This document shows positions 10,085 to 23,118 of a stretch of DNA of 64,000 nucleotides, one piece after another (within the stretch, counting starts at the first letter, position 1; every line of letters begins with the position of its first letter). The position numbers were made by a program, and so were the translations under genes. Origin of the DNA: Sycobia sp. Sy_11 (taxonomy: Eukaryota > Arthropoda > Insecta > Hymenoptera > Epichrysomallidae). The stretch spans positions 1,065,001-1,129,000 of the forward strand of contig JACCIC010000165.1 in the NCBI GenBank assembly GCA_018907035.1, written 5' to 3'. The notes beneath the pieces are model-generated. The model had not been told where the DNA came from. It saw nothing but the letters and a program-made list of their open reading frames with translations, and searched no databases.

Positions 10085-10945
10085 GTTACTTAAATAATTA
10101 TAGTAATATTGTGACCATATATATCACACACTAATATCGCAGAAAAAACCCAGGAATATTGCCTTGTGATATATTACACGGCGATAATGCAGCAATAATA
10201 CAATAACATTGACCAACGACAAATCAGAACGCAATATCGCAGCAATATCAGAGGAATATTGACTCGTTTTATGGCACACTGCAATATCGCAGCTACATCA
10301 CAGAAATATTGCGCATCGATATATCAGAACGCAATATCGCAGCAATAACGCACGAATATTACATCGTGATAAATCATAACGCTATATCTCATAAATATCA
10401 TAGGAATAGTGCGCCCCCATATATCGCATGGCATTTTCGTCAGAATAACACTGAAAAATTTGAGCCCTGATATATTACACAGCAATAGCAAAGCATTATC
10501 ACAGAAATGATACGTTGTTATATCTCATACCGCAATATCGCAGCAATATCACAGCAATATCACAAAAATATTGCGCCCTAATATATTACATGGTAATACC
10601 GTAGCAATATCATAGAAATTTTGCGTCGTGATATATCAGAACGAAATATCACAGGAATATCATAGTAGTATTGCGTCGTGATATTTGACAACGGAATATT
10701 GCAGCAAGATCGCACGAATATTGCGTTGTTATTTGTCACATTGGAATATCCGAATAGTATCACAGAAATGTACAATATTACAGGAATATTACGCCCCGAT
10801 ATATCACACGACAATGCAGTAGAAATATCATAGAAATATTGCGTCGTGATATATCAGAAGGCAATATTGCAGGAATATCACAGAAATATTGTGCCTTGAT
10901 ATATTACAACGCAAAATTACAGTAATGTCCTAGGAATAATGCGAA
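10085..10945. repeat. degenerate ~50-bp satellite array
   Basis: About 17 diverged copies of a unit approximating: GCGTCGTGATATATCA, then GAACGCAATATCGCAG, then CAATATCACAGAAATATT. Copies vary in length by a few bases and by many substitutions. The unit is rich in short palindromic words (ATATAT, AATATT, GATATATC). No coding capacity. It abuts the 5' side of a mariner relic through an ATATATAAAT tract. Confidence 0.9.
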
Positions 10946-11039
10946 GGGATATACAACATGTATATATAAATATATATAACATATATATAAATATATATAA
11001 CATGTATATAATAATGATATTAATATTATATTTTCATCC

Positions 11040-12085
11040 TATTAAGATGTCAAGTTTTCAGCAAAGTAAGCGTCATTTGCGATTGTTAATTACTTCTTTC
11101 ATTTAAAGCAATCTGCAGATGAAGCACATTGGCTAGTCATAGAAGCATATGGTGATGTTATTTTGAGTGAGAGAAGTTGTCGGGTGTGGTTCCAAAAATT
11201 TGAAAGTGGTGAATTTGACGTGGAGGACAAACCACGCAGTGGACTGCCCAAGGTGTATAGCGACACAGAATTGGAAGATTTACTGGAGGAAGATCCGTGC
11301 TAAACACAAGGACAAGAGTTAGAAATGACTCAGCAGTGGGTATGTTCCAAAAGCAAGGAAATTGGGTTCCTTACGAGCTGAAGCTAAGAGACGTCGAGTG
11401 TCGCTTATTCGTGTGCGAACCATTGCTCAAAAGGCAAAATTGCAGAGGATTTCTACATCGAATCGTGACGGGAGACGAAAGTGGATTCACTGCGGCAACC
11501 CAAAGCATAGGAAGTCATGGGGTAAGCCCGGGCATGCTTCTACTTCGATGGTCAAGTCAAACATTCATGGTAAGAAGCTAATGATGTGTATTTGATGGGA
11601 TCAGCTTGGAGAAATCTATTATGAACTACTCCAACACAATAAAACCGTCTCCGAGGAACGTAAACGACAACAGCTGATGTAATTGAGGCGAGCATTGAAG
11701 ATTAAACGTCCACAATATGCCAAAAGGCGCGATAAAGTCATTTTTCAACATGAAAACGTTAAAAACACTGAATTGGGACATCCTACCTCACCCGATGTAT
11801 TCACCAGACATTGCTCCTTCAGATTACCACTTATTCCGGTCGATGAGTAGACCATGACTCTGAGCAGCACTTCACTTCTTACGAGGAATTAAAGAAATGG
11901 GCCGATTCGTGGATCACACCAAAAGACAAGCAATTTTTTTGACGAGGTATCCACTTACTACCTGAAATATGGCCAAAAGTAGTAGAAAGTGATGGGCAAT
12001 ATTTTGAATGACATTATTTATATCTTTTTTTACAATAAATTCTTATTTCTTTATAAAAAACGGCGGAAACTTATTTGTACGCCCA
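11040..12085 (+). mobile_element. mariner element, degenerate
   Basis: Plus-strand Tc1/mariner relic. Transposase traces run from the helix-turn-helix region (around FQKFESGEFDVEDKP, 11190-11235) through the middle (WIHCGNPKHRKSWGKPGHAS, about 11485-11545) and WDQLGEIYYELLQHNKTV (about 11600-11650), to the third catalytic region (SPDIAPSDYHL equivalent, about 11800-11835). Frameshifts separate these blocks and the first aspartate (normally TGDE) survives as VTGDESG. The 3' terminal repeat is visible at about 12054-12085: its reverse complement reads GGGCGTACAAATAAGTTTCC, then GCCG, a Mos1-like mariner end. The 5' end is not found and is probably lost in the AT tract at 10960-11010. Confidence 0.9.
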
Positions 12086-12740
12086 ATACGTGTAGCAGAT
12101 AGGCGCATTATGTTGACGTCACGTGATGTGCTGTATCAGGATGCAGTGTGTAAATAGTGTGTAATAGCTTACATTATATAATTATTAAAAACTTAATTAT
12201 TCTGTTAATACATATCACATAATTACTGCCTGACTTTAATCCTTAATTAATTTTGAAACATGAAATAGAACATTGAAAAATGTTCATATAATCTTATGTA
12301 CAGACATGTTCAAATACCCTTCTCGAAAGATCGTAAAAAAATATATTAAGTACACAGTTAAGTATAGTTAATAATACATTCAGTCAAAATTTTTTTCTAT
12401 TCATCAGTTACATTCAATACAATGTGAAATATGCTGATTAAATTAAAAGTAGCTACACATCTTGCTATTCCTACGTACTCTAACCTATATCGCGAAAAAA
12501 TATTTAGATATATAATCGGTTCTATACCAAAAAATTATCCTAAAATGTAGATGATATTTTATATATACTATAAATAACTTATGAAAATTTTTCATTGTCA
12601 TATTTACACATTTTTATTTACACATATTTACACAAGTTTTAAATTAATTTGGGTAACATTAAACTTTTACCTTATAAAGTAGCTTATAAATGTAAATTTT
12701 ACCAGGAAATATTTTGTACAATAATATAAATATCGTGTAA
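12086..12740. other. intron sequence, no gene seen
   Basis: AT-rich sequence without recognisable coding or repeat structure. Confidence 0.55.
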
Positions 12741-12815
12741 TGCGAGGGTAGATTGATAAGTTTCCGTCCTGACCAAGAAAAGCAACGTTTTTAAGAATTT
12801 TTTCCTGTAGCTTTT
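12741..12815 (-). mobile_element. mariner terminal scrap
   Basis: The minus-strand sequence (KILKNVAFLGQDGNLSIYPR) matches the extreme 3' end and terminal repeat of the mariner at 45972-47096 (KILKHVVFLGLAGNLSIHPR). Both end in a sequence close to GAGGATGGATTGATAAGTTT on the opposite strand. Only the terminal 75 or so bases remain. Confidence 0.7.
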
Positions 12816-15302
12816 GACAAGAATATAAACATTCCTTTAACATTTCATGCTTTATTCTTTTGTGAACCATTAAAGACAAACCTTATGTTTTACTACCGTC
12901 CTGCTTGAACACTGGATTATAAGGAATGAATTACCAACTTCGCATTCATCTGATATAAGAAGTTCCATCTTCCTAAAGTCCACATGTTCTTGCGTAAAAG
13001 CATGATAAGCGGTATAAAGTTCAGGTTGATTACAAAATGGCATTCTAGTCGATTCATACAAGCCTTAACAATTTTGCCTGAACCTATGAAATTCGGCTGA
13101 TTGCAAAAAAATTCAACTATGAAGCGACTATCCGAATTTCAACAATACGTACTATATTAACTATACTACAAATATTTAGAAAATATAATATAATAGTATT
13201 ATAAATTTATTTAGACACTCATAAATAATATTTCAATATAATTGATTTGATGTATTATAATAATATCATAAAACTCATAATATTAGTCAGTTTTGTTGCA
13301 ATATATGCGTTGAAATATGAAACATACCGGATATAGGTTTCTAGGCTTGTTGTTTCGCGCTCAAATCGGCCAATGAGATAAATTGTTTGCTTAAGCACAG
13401 AAGTCTTGCCAGTTTCGTGGTGATGATTTTTGAGCTTTTTCTCATTTTGCACCTTTGTTAAGATTACATGAATTTTTAACATATACTTAAGTAATAACTT
13501 TCTGTTAATTCTCACATGAGACTTTGATCGGTTTATTTTTTAATTTATTAACTAATTCCTTAAAAGTACGAAACTTTTCAAATCATATTTCTTTGTCTTC
13601 AAATCTTCAAATTCTCTTCAAATCATATCTCATTTCCGCTAGATATTTAATCGTAGATTCATCAGTCTTAATCGGGATTTGCTTTCTCAAGTTTCTGTTA
13701 TCTCATTATCATTAGACTTCTCATTCAAAAGTTATAGTAGACAAAAATTAATACTCACCGAAAAAATACTCTTAAGTATTTTGTCTAACAATAATATAAA
13801 ATGCCATATTACATTCCCAGACGTCACTATTAATTTTGAATTCTATTAATTTATTACAGTATAATTGTTTATGTTTTTGTATATCGTAATTGTTCATCCA
13901 CTTTATATAGCTATCATTTTTTAATTAGAATTAAGCAATGTTATTTTTACACATTAATAATTATAACAAATATAGAAGGTTTTATATTGATTAATTGCCG
14001 ATATAGCGGCTGTTTTATTTCAATTAATATTAAAAATAATACGTAAGTTAATTATGGACGCAGCTATAATAAAAACACACATATACATTATACTAGTAGA
14101 TAATAATTTAAACCAAAGTGAGTTATTGAGTATTTCTGTTTATTCATTTTTATCTTGAAACCTTATTTAATATATATAAGTTTCACTGAAACATTGATTG
14201 ATGTAAATAAGTAGAAATATTTGAAAATTTTATTCGCTGATTATTTAAATATCCTAAAACATTTTAAAAAATTCACATCATTTAATATAATTGTAATTTT
14301 AAACAGGACCAGATCAACTAGAAACAACATGAATATTAACGTCTTAAGCTAAATAAAAAAATATTTGAAGTAGCAAAAAAGCATTAAATGTTCATATTTA
14401 TGAGTAATCGTATATGTAATAATAAAGTTATTATTTACTATTACGATACAGTATGCACTTAAAACTAATGGGAAACAAAGCCCATTTGAATATAAAAACG
14501 GTAAGATTTTTAGTTTTTAGTTATATTTAATACATTTTGCATCTTCTGTAGGAAATTGAGTCCTCTGTGATCCTGTACTTGTTAGTAATTTTCACAAATA
14601 CGGATTATTCTCTATATCATCACATAGCCGTTTGAGTGATTAAGAATTTTTGTTATTTTCAACATTTTCAAAATTTCAAGTTCAAGGCTATGAATTTACT
14701 GATATTTCATAATTTGTGAAGTAATTGACAATTAAGTATATTAATATAATTAGTATTTGTTAAACAGTGGTCGGACATTTACATTTTAAATGTTAATTAT
14801 ATTTTGGTCAATAAAAATGGAATCGTAATCAATACAAGATATTTTGATATATACCTTTCGTATACAATTTGGCAGCTTAACGCTTGCTCCAAATTACACA
14901 GAAAAATCCAACACGGTCTGAAATTCAAAATATTTATCATAGATGCTATCTCAAACTACGAGAATTACGCCCTACAATATTCAACCTACCTGTCTTCTTT
15001 CACGAACATATACAAAATATTCATAATACGAATATTATTATTATTGCGTAGATAACATGATTTTTAATGGTCTGCCAATGCATATCTGTACAGTATACAT
15101 TATATGGAAAGATTAATATAATAGTTTTCATAAAATTGAAGAATTTATTTATTTATTTATTGTCGTAATGTTTGTTTATGTATGGAGTATTTGAGCAATA
15201 ATTGGGATAGAAAATGTACTTATTTATATATAGAGCGAATCATGCTTAATATAAATCATGATACTATTCCCGGATTGTGAATAGGGAAAAATTATATTTT
15301 TT
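12816..15302. other. intron sequence, no gene recognised
   Basis: AT-rich. Two minus-strand ORFs (12870-13061, 63 codons; 13255-13515, 86 codons, with ETGKTSVLKQTIYLIGRF) are not obviously low-complexity but match no family I know. No flanking splice logic could be established, so they are not called as genes. Confidence 0.5.
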
Positions 15303-15515
15303 TCACGCAAAGTTTGTAGACTCTATTATACAATTTTTATAAACTCTAATCACGTCATCATCTCCAAGATACATGTAAATAATACGAGCAAACTTCCATT
15401 GTAATGCTGGAATGTTTTTGTCATCTAAAATATCAATGTTGTTCTCCTTAATTTCCTGCACAGATACATTATCCCAATATGATGTAAATTTGCTCAGGAG
15501 AGATCTTTTCTTCAC
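15303..15515 (-). pseudogene. BEL/Pao integrase C-terminal scrap
   Basis: The minus-strand frame shows RSLLSKFTSYWDNVSVQEI and DKNIPALQWKFARIIYMYLG followed by DDDVIRVYK. This is the typical C-terminal end of BEL/Pao Pol (W...YL..L..R.KW, then N-x-P-P-L-x-W-x-L-G-R-I...P-G-x-D-G-x-x-R-V). The rest of the element is absent on both sides. Confidence 0.75.
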
Positions 15516-16311
15516 CTAAATACAAAATGCTATTTGAGCTACTGAGCATGTCGCCAAGATAATGGAAACTCCATTGAAATACTTCTGTTATAGTAGTTAT
15601 GAACGCTCCCTAATTTCCATAGCTAGTAAATATTTATTACAACAAGCCTGTATTTCCTATTATACAAATGTAAAGGATTAATAGCGGTGTTAGAGAGCCT
15701 GCGAAAATGAGGTGACTACGGATGTATAAAATACCATTCTAGTGATATATTTCATCACCCTTTTCATGATTTTCCTCAGAATTCAAAAATTACTGAGACT
15801 GTTGGTTATCTGATTTTTACTCGAAAAGTTTATTGCACTCTCGCTATATATATCACCGAGTTTTAGATGGTTAATTCTTGCACTACTTCTAGGTACACCG
15901 TCTATATTAAGAAATTCACAAAAATAGCCATATATACTTTAAGTTTAATACAATTGCAATGGCGTTCCTTTTTAATGCAAAACGATCCACGGAAACGTAT
16001 TTCGGTTTGCATAAACAGACATTTGTACTATACTCTGCTAGTTTATAGCAACATACAGTTCAGCATGGATGGCTTTACACAAGATCAGATAATATATTTT
16101 CTTAAACTACTCTTAATGTCATTAAAACCATGAATAATATTACAAAAACATATTAGTGAGTAGCATTAAATGCTGTTTTTGTGTCATTATGAAAATTTAA
16201 TGAATCATATTCGCTGTTAATGATTAAGTTTGACAATAGAAATATCGGGTGCTTATAACAGTAAGGCAATTTCAAGAATTTTAACCTTCCACCGATTGTA
16301 AGTAGACCTTA
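15516..16311. other. intron sequence, no gene seen
   Basis: AT-rich, without recognised similarity. An 88-codon plus-strand ORF at 15867-16133 looks random. Confidence 0.5.
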
Positions 16312-17150
16312 GGTCTACACATAAAGAGAGTGGTCTATATCTGCCGTTTTCTGTACTTGTTTTTGATAACGATATATCGCTGTACAACTTTACTTCCGCC
16401 GTTTTTTTCCGAATTTGGAGACTTTACTGTAAAAAACTGGTTATACATGTTCCATCACTTTATCCCATGTTTTGGACAGCATACGAATTCCGCGTTGAAA
16501 AAACTGGTCAACTTTAGATGCGATCCACAAATCGATCTAATTTTTTACTTCTTCATAAGACCGGAAATGTGTGCTATTCAGCCAGGCAGTTTACCATTGA
16601 TCGAAACAAGCAAGAGTCTGAGGGAGCAACATCTGGACAATACGGCGGGTGAGGTAGAATTTTCTATTTCAACGATTCCAAGTATCTCTTGACCGCTTTT
16701 GTAACATGCGGTCGAGCATTGTCATGCTGTACAATCACTTTTTCATGTCTATCGTTACATTGCTGCCGTTTGTCTTTAAATGCGCGGCTCAAACGCATTA
16801 ATTGCGATCGATAACGATTGCCTCTGATTATTTCAGTCGGTTGGAATAACTCATAATGCACTATGCTCAGCTGGCTCTACCAAATACTGAGCATGACCTT
16901 GGAACTTTAAATATTCGGTTTCGCCGTCGACGTGGAAGCATGGCCGTGAATCTCCATGATTTTCTGCACTTGTGATTATCGTAATAATACAGGTGTTTGC
17001 CTTGCAAGCACCTGTACACAAGCAAACAAACGCCGTTCAACATCTCTCGGCTTCAACTTTTACGGCATCCAATTTCATTGTTTCTAAATGCAGCGTCGCT
17101 CCCAATGGTTCTGCAAATTCTTGTTGCGTTTGACACGAATCATGATCAAG
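16312..17150 (-). mobile_element. mariner element, degenerate (minus)
   Basis: Minus-strand mariner relic. The best block is 16861-16664: RGNRYRSQLMRLSRAFKDKR followed by VIVQHDNARPHVTKAVKRYL, which includes the second catalytic Asp (HDNARPH). Upstream sequence (17150-16870) keeps traces of the middle domain (IHGHASTSTAKPNI). Downstream sequence (16660-16330) has the last catalytic region and C terminus in another frame. The left end resembles a mariner terminal repeat (TAGGTCTACACATAAAGAGA). It is related to the copy at 11040-12085. Confidence 0.88.
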
Positions 17151-18659
17151 TAATGACATGCTTCATTGAGAATAACTTTATAATGCAGACTGTTAAAGAC
17201 TGGGCTTGTTGGAATAGTAGGTGTGTTATTTTATACAATTTTAATATACAACGAAATAAATTTATTTTGTAAATAACTAAAAATTTTAATGTTCACAAAA
17301 TATACAAAGCTAAGGAAGTAAAATCTTTCTAATTTTGTTTGTGTTGTGGCATAAAAATATTTCAGTAATAATTTGAACATTTTAGACATGAGCTTAGTAA
17401 TCATTAACAATTTAAGACCATGACATATATCTATAGTTTTTAGTATGTTAAAGTTTTCGTTGAAAGGAATATTAAAGTATATTAAACTTCCTCGGTGAAC
17501 TTGTGAATTGAACAAATTGTAACAACTGATTTTGTTGATATTTCGATCATATCCTTTATCAAGACTCTAAAAATTTAAAACAATATATAATATATAATAT
17601 AGAATTTTAACAATATAATATATAGAATATTGTTTGATTTGCTTGATAATTGTCAATAACATTAATAAATATAACGAAACCCAGTGTGACGTCGGAGTCG
17701 AAACTCTTCCCTCACGTGAGCTTTTTACCAGCCTTTCCAAGATTTTAATTTTTTGGCGTTTGAGCCTAGAGTTGCCTCCAGTAGCTCGGGACCTTACGAG
17801 TGTGAGCAGCAATCTCACTAGCGGAGAAGTTGGGGAAGTTTAATTACTGTCCCTATGCTCTGCGTGTAAGTCAGAGGCCAATGGCTTATATGTAGGTATA
17901 AGCTGCTTCTCTTGCGAAAAAAAGCCTATTCCTGCCTCGGCCTTCCAACTTACTTCCGTAGTGTTAATTTTAAATAAGGAAAGGATAGAATGGGGCATGT
18001 ATAGTCCTTCCTTTTGCAAGGAGGACCGAATCACTTTCCCGGACAGGAAATAGTGAGAGAAAAAAAGAAAATAAATACGAGTAAAGGTTTGGCTTACTTT
18101 TTTTATGTTTATTTCCTTTATATCCTCTACAGGCAACACCTGCTGCCTGTGCCCAGAGAGAGAGAGGGAGAGAGATAGATAATCCTGCTGTAGTTGCAGT
18201 GATTGGTAGAGCTGGCTCCCGTATTTACTGCTGCTGTTGCTGCTGCTGATGCTGACTGCTGGTGTTGACTACTGGTGTGTGGTGACTTGTGCGTAGTGAC
18301 TTCTGCGTAGTGCCTTGTGTAGATTCATAATGCTCGTGAGGTGAAGTTTGGGCCCTTTTAAAATGAGTGACTCCTCCTTCTTGAAAAACATTTTGTGGAG
18401 GAGTATATGGGGCCCACTTTCTCCCTTTGTTTTCCTTTGCCAATAGGAGATTTGCTGCGTTCATGGGGGGTCGTGAGGACCATGCGCAGGGGCGGTTCGA
18501 AAATAAGAAAAAGGCGGTGCTAAACGGGGGTGGTCCCGTTAAGTTCTCTCTCTCTCTCTGAGATGGCGTTAGGGGTTGCCAAAACGTGAGTAATAAAAAT
18601 TATAAAAACAAGGATTTTGCATTAAACAATGGTTATACGTGTGAGGTTATTTGAATTGA
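17151..18659. other. intron sequence, no gene recognised
   Basis: Mixed composition. It includes a short CTG/CAG-type trinucleotide run at about 18229-18250 (poly-Gln if read on the minus strand), a GA tract near 18158-18175 and a CT tract near 18546-18560. The GC-richer stretch 17.7-18.5 kb could be an unrecognised LTR or element edge; I see no matching partner in the window. Confidence 0.45.
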
Positions 18660-18711
18660 ACTATAGTATACATATATAAATATAAATTATTTAGTATTAA
18701 TTTATATAAGG

Positions 18712-18743
<32 letters not shown>

Positions 18744-18745
18744 GA

Positions 18746-18790
<45 letters not shown>

Positions 18791-19084
18791 CATTCTTTAG
18801 TGTATATTTTTATGCTTATTTATATTTTTAAATACTTATGTGTATACCTTAAAAATGTTGTGAGTACATAACTCAACCTTTTATATTAGATTTATCTACA
18901 GAATAGTATATATCTTATTTTTAATCTATATAAATATACACATATACACATTTGTTAGTGTATATCTTTATATTTCTAAATACTTTATATTTGTACGCTA
19001 TAAAATGTTGAGAGTACATAACTCAATACCTTATATTAGATTTATCTATAGAATAGTATATATCTTATTTTTACAATATAAATC

Positions 19085-19139
<55 letters not shown>

Positions 19140-19277
19140 TTGTTAGTGTATATTTTTATATTTCTAAATACTTTATATTTGTACGCTATAAAATGTTGAG
19201 ATTACATAATTCAACATTTTATATTATCATAGGTTTATCTATGGAATGGTATATATTTTATTTTAACAATATAAATT

Positions 19278-19324
<47 letters not shown>

Positions 19325-19482
19325 TTGTTAGTGTATATCTTTATATTCCTAAATACTTTATATTTGTACGCTATAAAATGTTGAGAGTACATAACTCAAC
19401 ATTTTATATTAGATTTATTTATAGAATAGTATATACCTTATTTTTCCATTATAAATTTATATAAATATATATATATATATAT
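18660..19482. repeat. ~186-bp tandem repeat with (TA)n expansions
   Basis: About four copies of a unit containing TTTGTTAGTGTATAT, TTTGTACGCTATAAAATGTT, GAGAGTACATAACTCAACA and TAGATTTATCTATAGAATAG. Comparable points fall near 18950, 19137 and 19322, giving a period of about 186. Each unit ends in a TA dinucleotide run of different length (for example 19094-19132, 19286-19320, 19466-19483). A more diverged first copy begins near 18795. Confidence 0.92.
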
Positions 19483-20609
19483 ATCCCCGAGTACCCTCCT
19501 CCCAAGTCGGCAAATGCGTCGGGACGCGGATCGCGGTCGTGACGTGCCGAGCACGCGGATCGGGCGAAATTTGTGGTGATAGTGTAAGAAAAAAATTTTG
19601 TGAGCGAATAAACGGGTGTCTTAACCGTAGTGGATCATAAAATTTTTCTTTCTTTTTCTTTCCCTCCCTTTCCAGACCGGCGGGACCTCCTCTGAGGTAA
19701 GTAAGGAGTGAAGCAGCGAGTAAGATTTCTTTTTGTGAACGCGAGCAATCGATACATAATTTATCATTTTTTTGTGTGTCGACATAAATTTCATTTTGCC
19801 GCATCACAATATATATGCACATTCGTTCGTGCACTTATAATCTCACACACCTATATGTGTATGCTAAGATTTTATAATGTAAAATGTTAATTTAGATACG
19901 TGATTTCTATGACATAATAGTTATGCTGATTAACTTGTATTTCTTTCAAATATTCTATTTTTTAATATCTTGTTGCTACGTATACGTATACATGTATTTA
20001 TTTTTAGTTGAAAGAAAATAATATTTTAAGGTAATAGAAATACATATATACGGATAGACGTGTTGTTTTGGGTGAAGGAAAGTTAGTTTCGAGGAGAAAG
20101 TGGATTATTCTTCTTCCCTCCCCCTTTTACTCATTTTATTAGTTTCCTACCTCGCACCATGCGCTCATCCTGTGCAGGCAAGGAGTTTTCCGGTGTGGAA
20201 ATCTCGCGCCAGCACGGGTTAAGCTTTCTTGTATTTTGCTCAAGGTCGAGGTACGCGTTTTAAACATAAGGAGCAGGAAGACGACGCGATGGTTTGTTCG
20301 GTCATAAATTGCAATGTGCGCACTCTCTCCTCGCTTTCCCTTCCGGTGGGGTTCGATAGTTCGTGAGAAAATATTCGGAGTTTTCTTTTTCCGAATATTT
20401 TCTCGACGAAACTGCGTTGCGACGTAACACCAGTCTATTCTTGAAAAAGAATTGTTAATTTGTACGACAATAAAAAAAAGAATATATAACTAATCAGGAA
20501 GCATCCAACATAATCAAAATGGAAAATCTATAAATGAAAACTAATTAATTTCTCAGTGAAAGCAGGAAGACGTCTGTCAGTGTTCGAGAAACGCTAGCTC
20601 ATTCACTTT
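19483..20609. other. region upstream of the BEL/Pao relic, possibly its LTR/leader
   Basis: GC-richer than its surroundings (CG-rich around 19485-19570), no coding signal. Position suggests it could be the decayed 5' LTR and leader of the BEL/Pao copy that starts near 20610. However, the expected start matching the 3' LTR (TGTTCGCGCCAC, 23136) was not found here. Confidence 0.35.
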
Positions 20610-21190
20610 ATGGCTTCAGATAGAAAGATTTCTCAATCGTTGTTAGCGTCTGCAGTAATTATTCTTGAATCCTCAGAAGGTGCCCATACTACGGCTCGAG
20701 TCTTATTAGATTCGTGCGCCAAAAATTCTTTCATATCTGAAAATAAAGGTAAAGTATTATATTTAAACTTTAAACCAGTAAGCATTATCGAATCTCGTTT
20801 GAACGGTACGACTAATGCAATTACTCGTGCTGAAGTACAGCTTATCCTGAAATCTCTAATAATACCAGAATTTTTTCTTTATTTTACAGCCGTTGTAGTT
20901 AAGCGTGTCTCCAAATTGGTGCCAAGAGACAGACTTGTTTCTGGACACTGGAACCACTTCCAGGGGCTGCACTTAGCTTGATCCACACTTTGGGCAACCC
21001 TAAATTGCATTCTGAGTGCATTGCCGTGCTTTTGCTCAGAAATATGTCGAGCTCAATTTCCGCATATTGGTTTAGTGGTACTGCTGTCTGTTTTTGGCTG
21101 AATTTGAATCGGAAATGCAGAAATCGATCATACCACGGAAACAAGGGCACATCATTTAGCAGTAGATCATCAGTTTTCTGGGGCAATCAT
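20610..21190 (+). pseudogene. BEL/Pao protease region
   Basis: The frame from 20610 contains SLLASAVIILESSEGAHTTA and ARVLLDSCAKNSFIS. The latter is the aspartic protease active site of BEL/Pao elements with D-S-C in place of the normal D-S-G, so the catalytic triad is damaged. After 20940 the match continues in other frames (SKLVPRDRLVSGHWNHFQGL, then a segment ending IGLVVLLSVFG). The protease would cleave the Gag-Pol polyprotein. Confidence 0.82.
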
Positions 21191-21669
21191 TTGCTTCTCG
21201 GAGACAGAAGAGAGTTCTTAGGAACAGTATATATCCCCTATCGAACAAAAATATTGGTATTATAGTAAAATTACGTATTGTACAAAATTTCGGTGGTTGC
21301 TTCATAGTTAAACTGCCTTTTTTTAAGCAGCCTAATTTATAGGTTTATGAATTGAATAGAACGTCGCTTTTGTAAACAACCTGAACTTTGCACCACTTGC
21401 CATGCTTTTATGCAAGAATATATGGACCTTGGACATACGGAAATTCTTCCAATTTTATATTATCCAATTTTATATTATTATATTGATCCAAAGTTACAGT
21501 AAGACATCTTTGTTATGATTAGATAGTGTTTTTTTTAAATATCTATTTATATGTGATATAATTAAAAATTTTGGTCGAATGCTTATCGATCTTAATGATA
21601 CTACGTACCTGCTGGCGTTTTGAACCCCTTTTACATTTTCAAGTTTTGCTTGCTGTTACACATGGAACA

Positions 21670-22000
21670 GTATCAGCTCTATTTTTGGTAGATGATTGCT
21701 TAGAAGAATTAGATAACGTGATCGCACATTCATATAAAATTGGATACACAATTATTCTCAGAAGTAGATATAGCAAATTACAGAAATTTCAATTTATTGA
21801 TTTTTCAGGACGATTTGAAAGACTTAAATTAGAAGGAAACTAGTTTGACTTTTAGATTAGGATGTAGTTCTGTTGTTGATGCTTTTCATTTTCAAGTTCA
21901 ATTGTCTTTAGCACCTCCAGCAACCACAATGCGTCCTATTTGGTCAGAAATATCCGAGCTTCTCAACCCAGAAGATCTTAATACTTCTGAATACCAGTGA
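21670..22000 (+). pseudogene. BEL/Pao reverse transcriptase fragment
   Basis: FLVDDCLEELDN at about 21685-21720 corresponds to the Y-V-D-D-I palm box (both aspartates kept). After a frame change, the block CSSVVDAFHFQVQLSLAPPA and WSEISELLNPEDL (21860-21985) corresponds to the BEL/Pao segment leading into the connection domain (L-G-x-x-W...S-P-P-x-T-K-R...L-S-x-I-A-x-x-F-D-P-L-G). The remainder of RT is deleted. Confidence 0.65.
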
Positions 22001-22456
22001 TACAGTGATTCATCATTTAATTTTGCGCATTATACGAAATTATACGGTCGAGGTTGGTGGTAAGTTAATCATTTATGTATAATCTACTCTCGAAATATTC
22101 GATAAATGCTTCATCAATTTTCCACATGTGCTCGATATAATGTTCGCATTTAGGAGCAGTTGATGGAATCACTCCCTGTAATTAGAGGAAGACCTGCTCG
22201 TTCTTTTCAACACACTGGAGTTGATCTTGCAGTCCTTTAATTATAAGTCAGTTTTTGTATTTTTAGTCTTCAAAGCAATTAATTCGGAATTAGTATCTAA
22301 TCTTACCGCATAAACATTTCTATCTGCATTTCGGAGGTTTACTGCTCGTGATGGTTTCTGAAAAATAAATTTATATAGATAATGGCAGAATCTTTCTACG
22401 TAATGAAGCTTAAATTCAGCCTCTCTTTACAAAAACTACAGTTTCAGGAGAAATGA

Positions 22457-23060
22457 TTGCATCTACTCTGGCCAACGATCAGGTGGAATGGTTTAATTCT
22501 TCCCAGAGTCCCTAATTTTAGTGACATTTTGGAAGCTAACGTCAGATATTTCAAAAGATATTTGTACAGAGTTATAGGCAAATCAAAATTGTCGTTCGAG
22601 TTATTTTCAACTCTCTTCGACCACTCAGCACACTCAGTTCAGATCCTGCAGATGTGAGTCGATTACTCCAGTTCATTTTCTCATTAGTAGACCACTTGTA
22701 ACACTTTCTGAGCTATATTTTGAAAATGATGAATCTCAAATACTTTGCTCTAAATCGAGGTTAATGCAACCGATGAGAAATCATTTTTGACAAAGAGGCA
22801 AGAGATGAAACAATAGAGAACCAAGTGGCTTAAGTCTAATTATCGATTTGAATTTGGTTATTGGGTTCTATTCAAAGATAACTTGTTTTTTCCATCATAA
22901 TGGACATTAGAACGTATTACAGTCCTACATCCTAGTCATGATCAGTTCACGACAGTCACATTGCGTACTGCTACTTTTGAATACAAGCGACCAGCCAACA
23001 AATAAATTTTGCTTCCAGTTCATACGTAAGCTAATCTATTAGCATCACAGTCAATCGAAT
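22457..23060 (+). pseudogene. BEL/Pao integrase C-terminal half
   Basis: RWNGLILPRVPNFSDILEAN and VRYFKRYLYRVIG match the conserved W-x-F-x-P-P-x-A-P-H-F-G-G-x-W-E-x-x-V-K block, including the catalytic glutamate (ILEAN). Then TPVHFLISRPLVTLSEL (another frame, about 22670-22725) matches T-P-x-H-F-L-I-G-x-P-L. From about 22850, GYWVLFKDN, WTLERITVLHPS and RTATFEYKRPANK give the Pol C terminus. The zinc finger and first two catalytic residues are lost. Confidence 0.85.
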
Positions 23061-23118
23061 GGATGTTTCTGAATTACAACGTTTCTCGTTTATTTTTGTG
23101 AATCGTTCAAAATTATTC

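Noticed and set aside
10085..10945. CRISPR-like array
   Set aside because: Units are diverged and contiguous with no unique spacers, and this is a eukaryotic intron.
18225..18464. Poly-Gln-ended minus ORF as a real exon
   Set aside because: The Gln run comes from a short CAG-type microsatellite; the preceding sequence has no recognised similarity or splice support.
19457..19834. 125-codon minus ORF spanning the end of the tandem repeat
   Set aside because: Ends in translated TA repeat, mixed composition, no family similarity; likely chance in a GC-richer patch.
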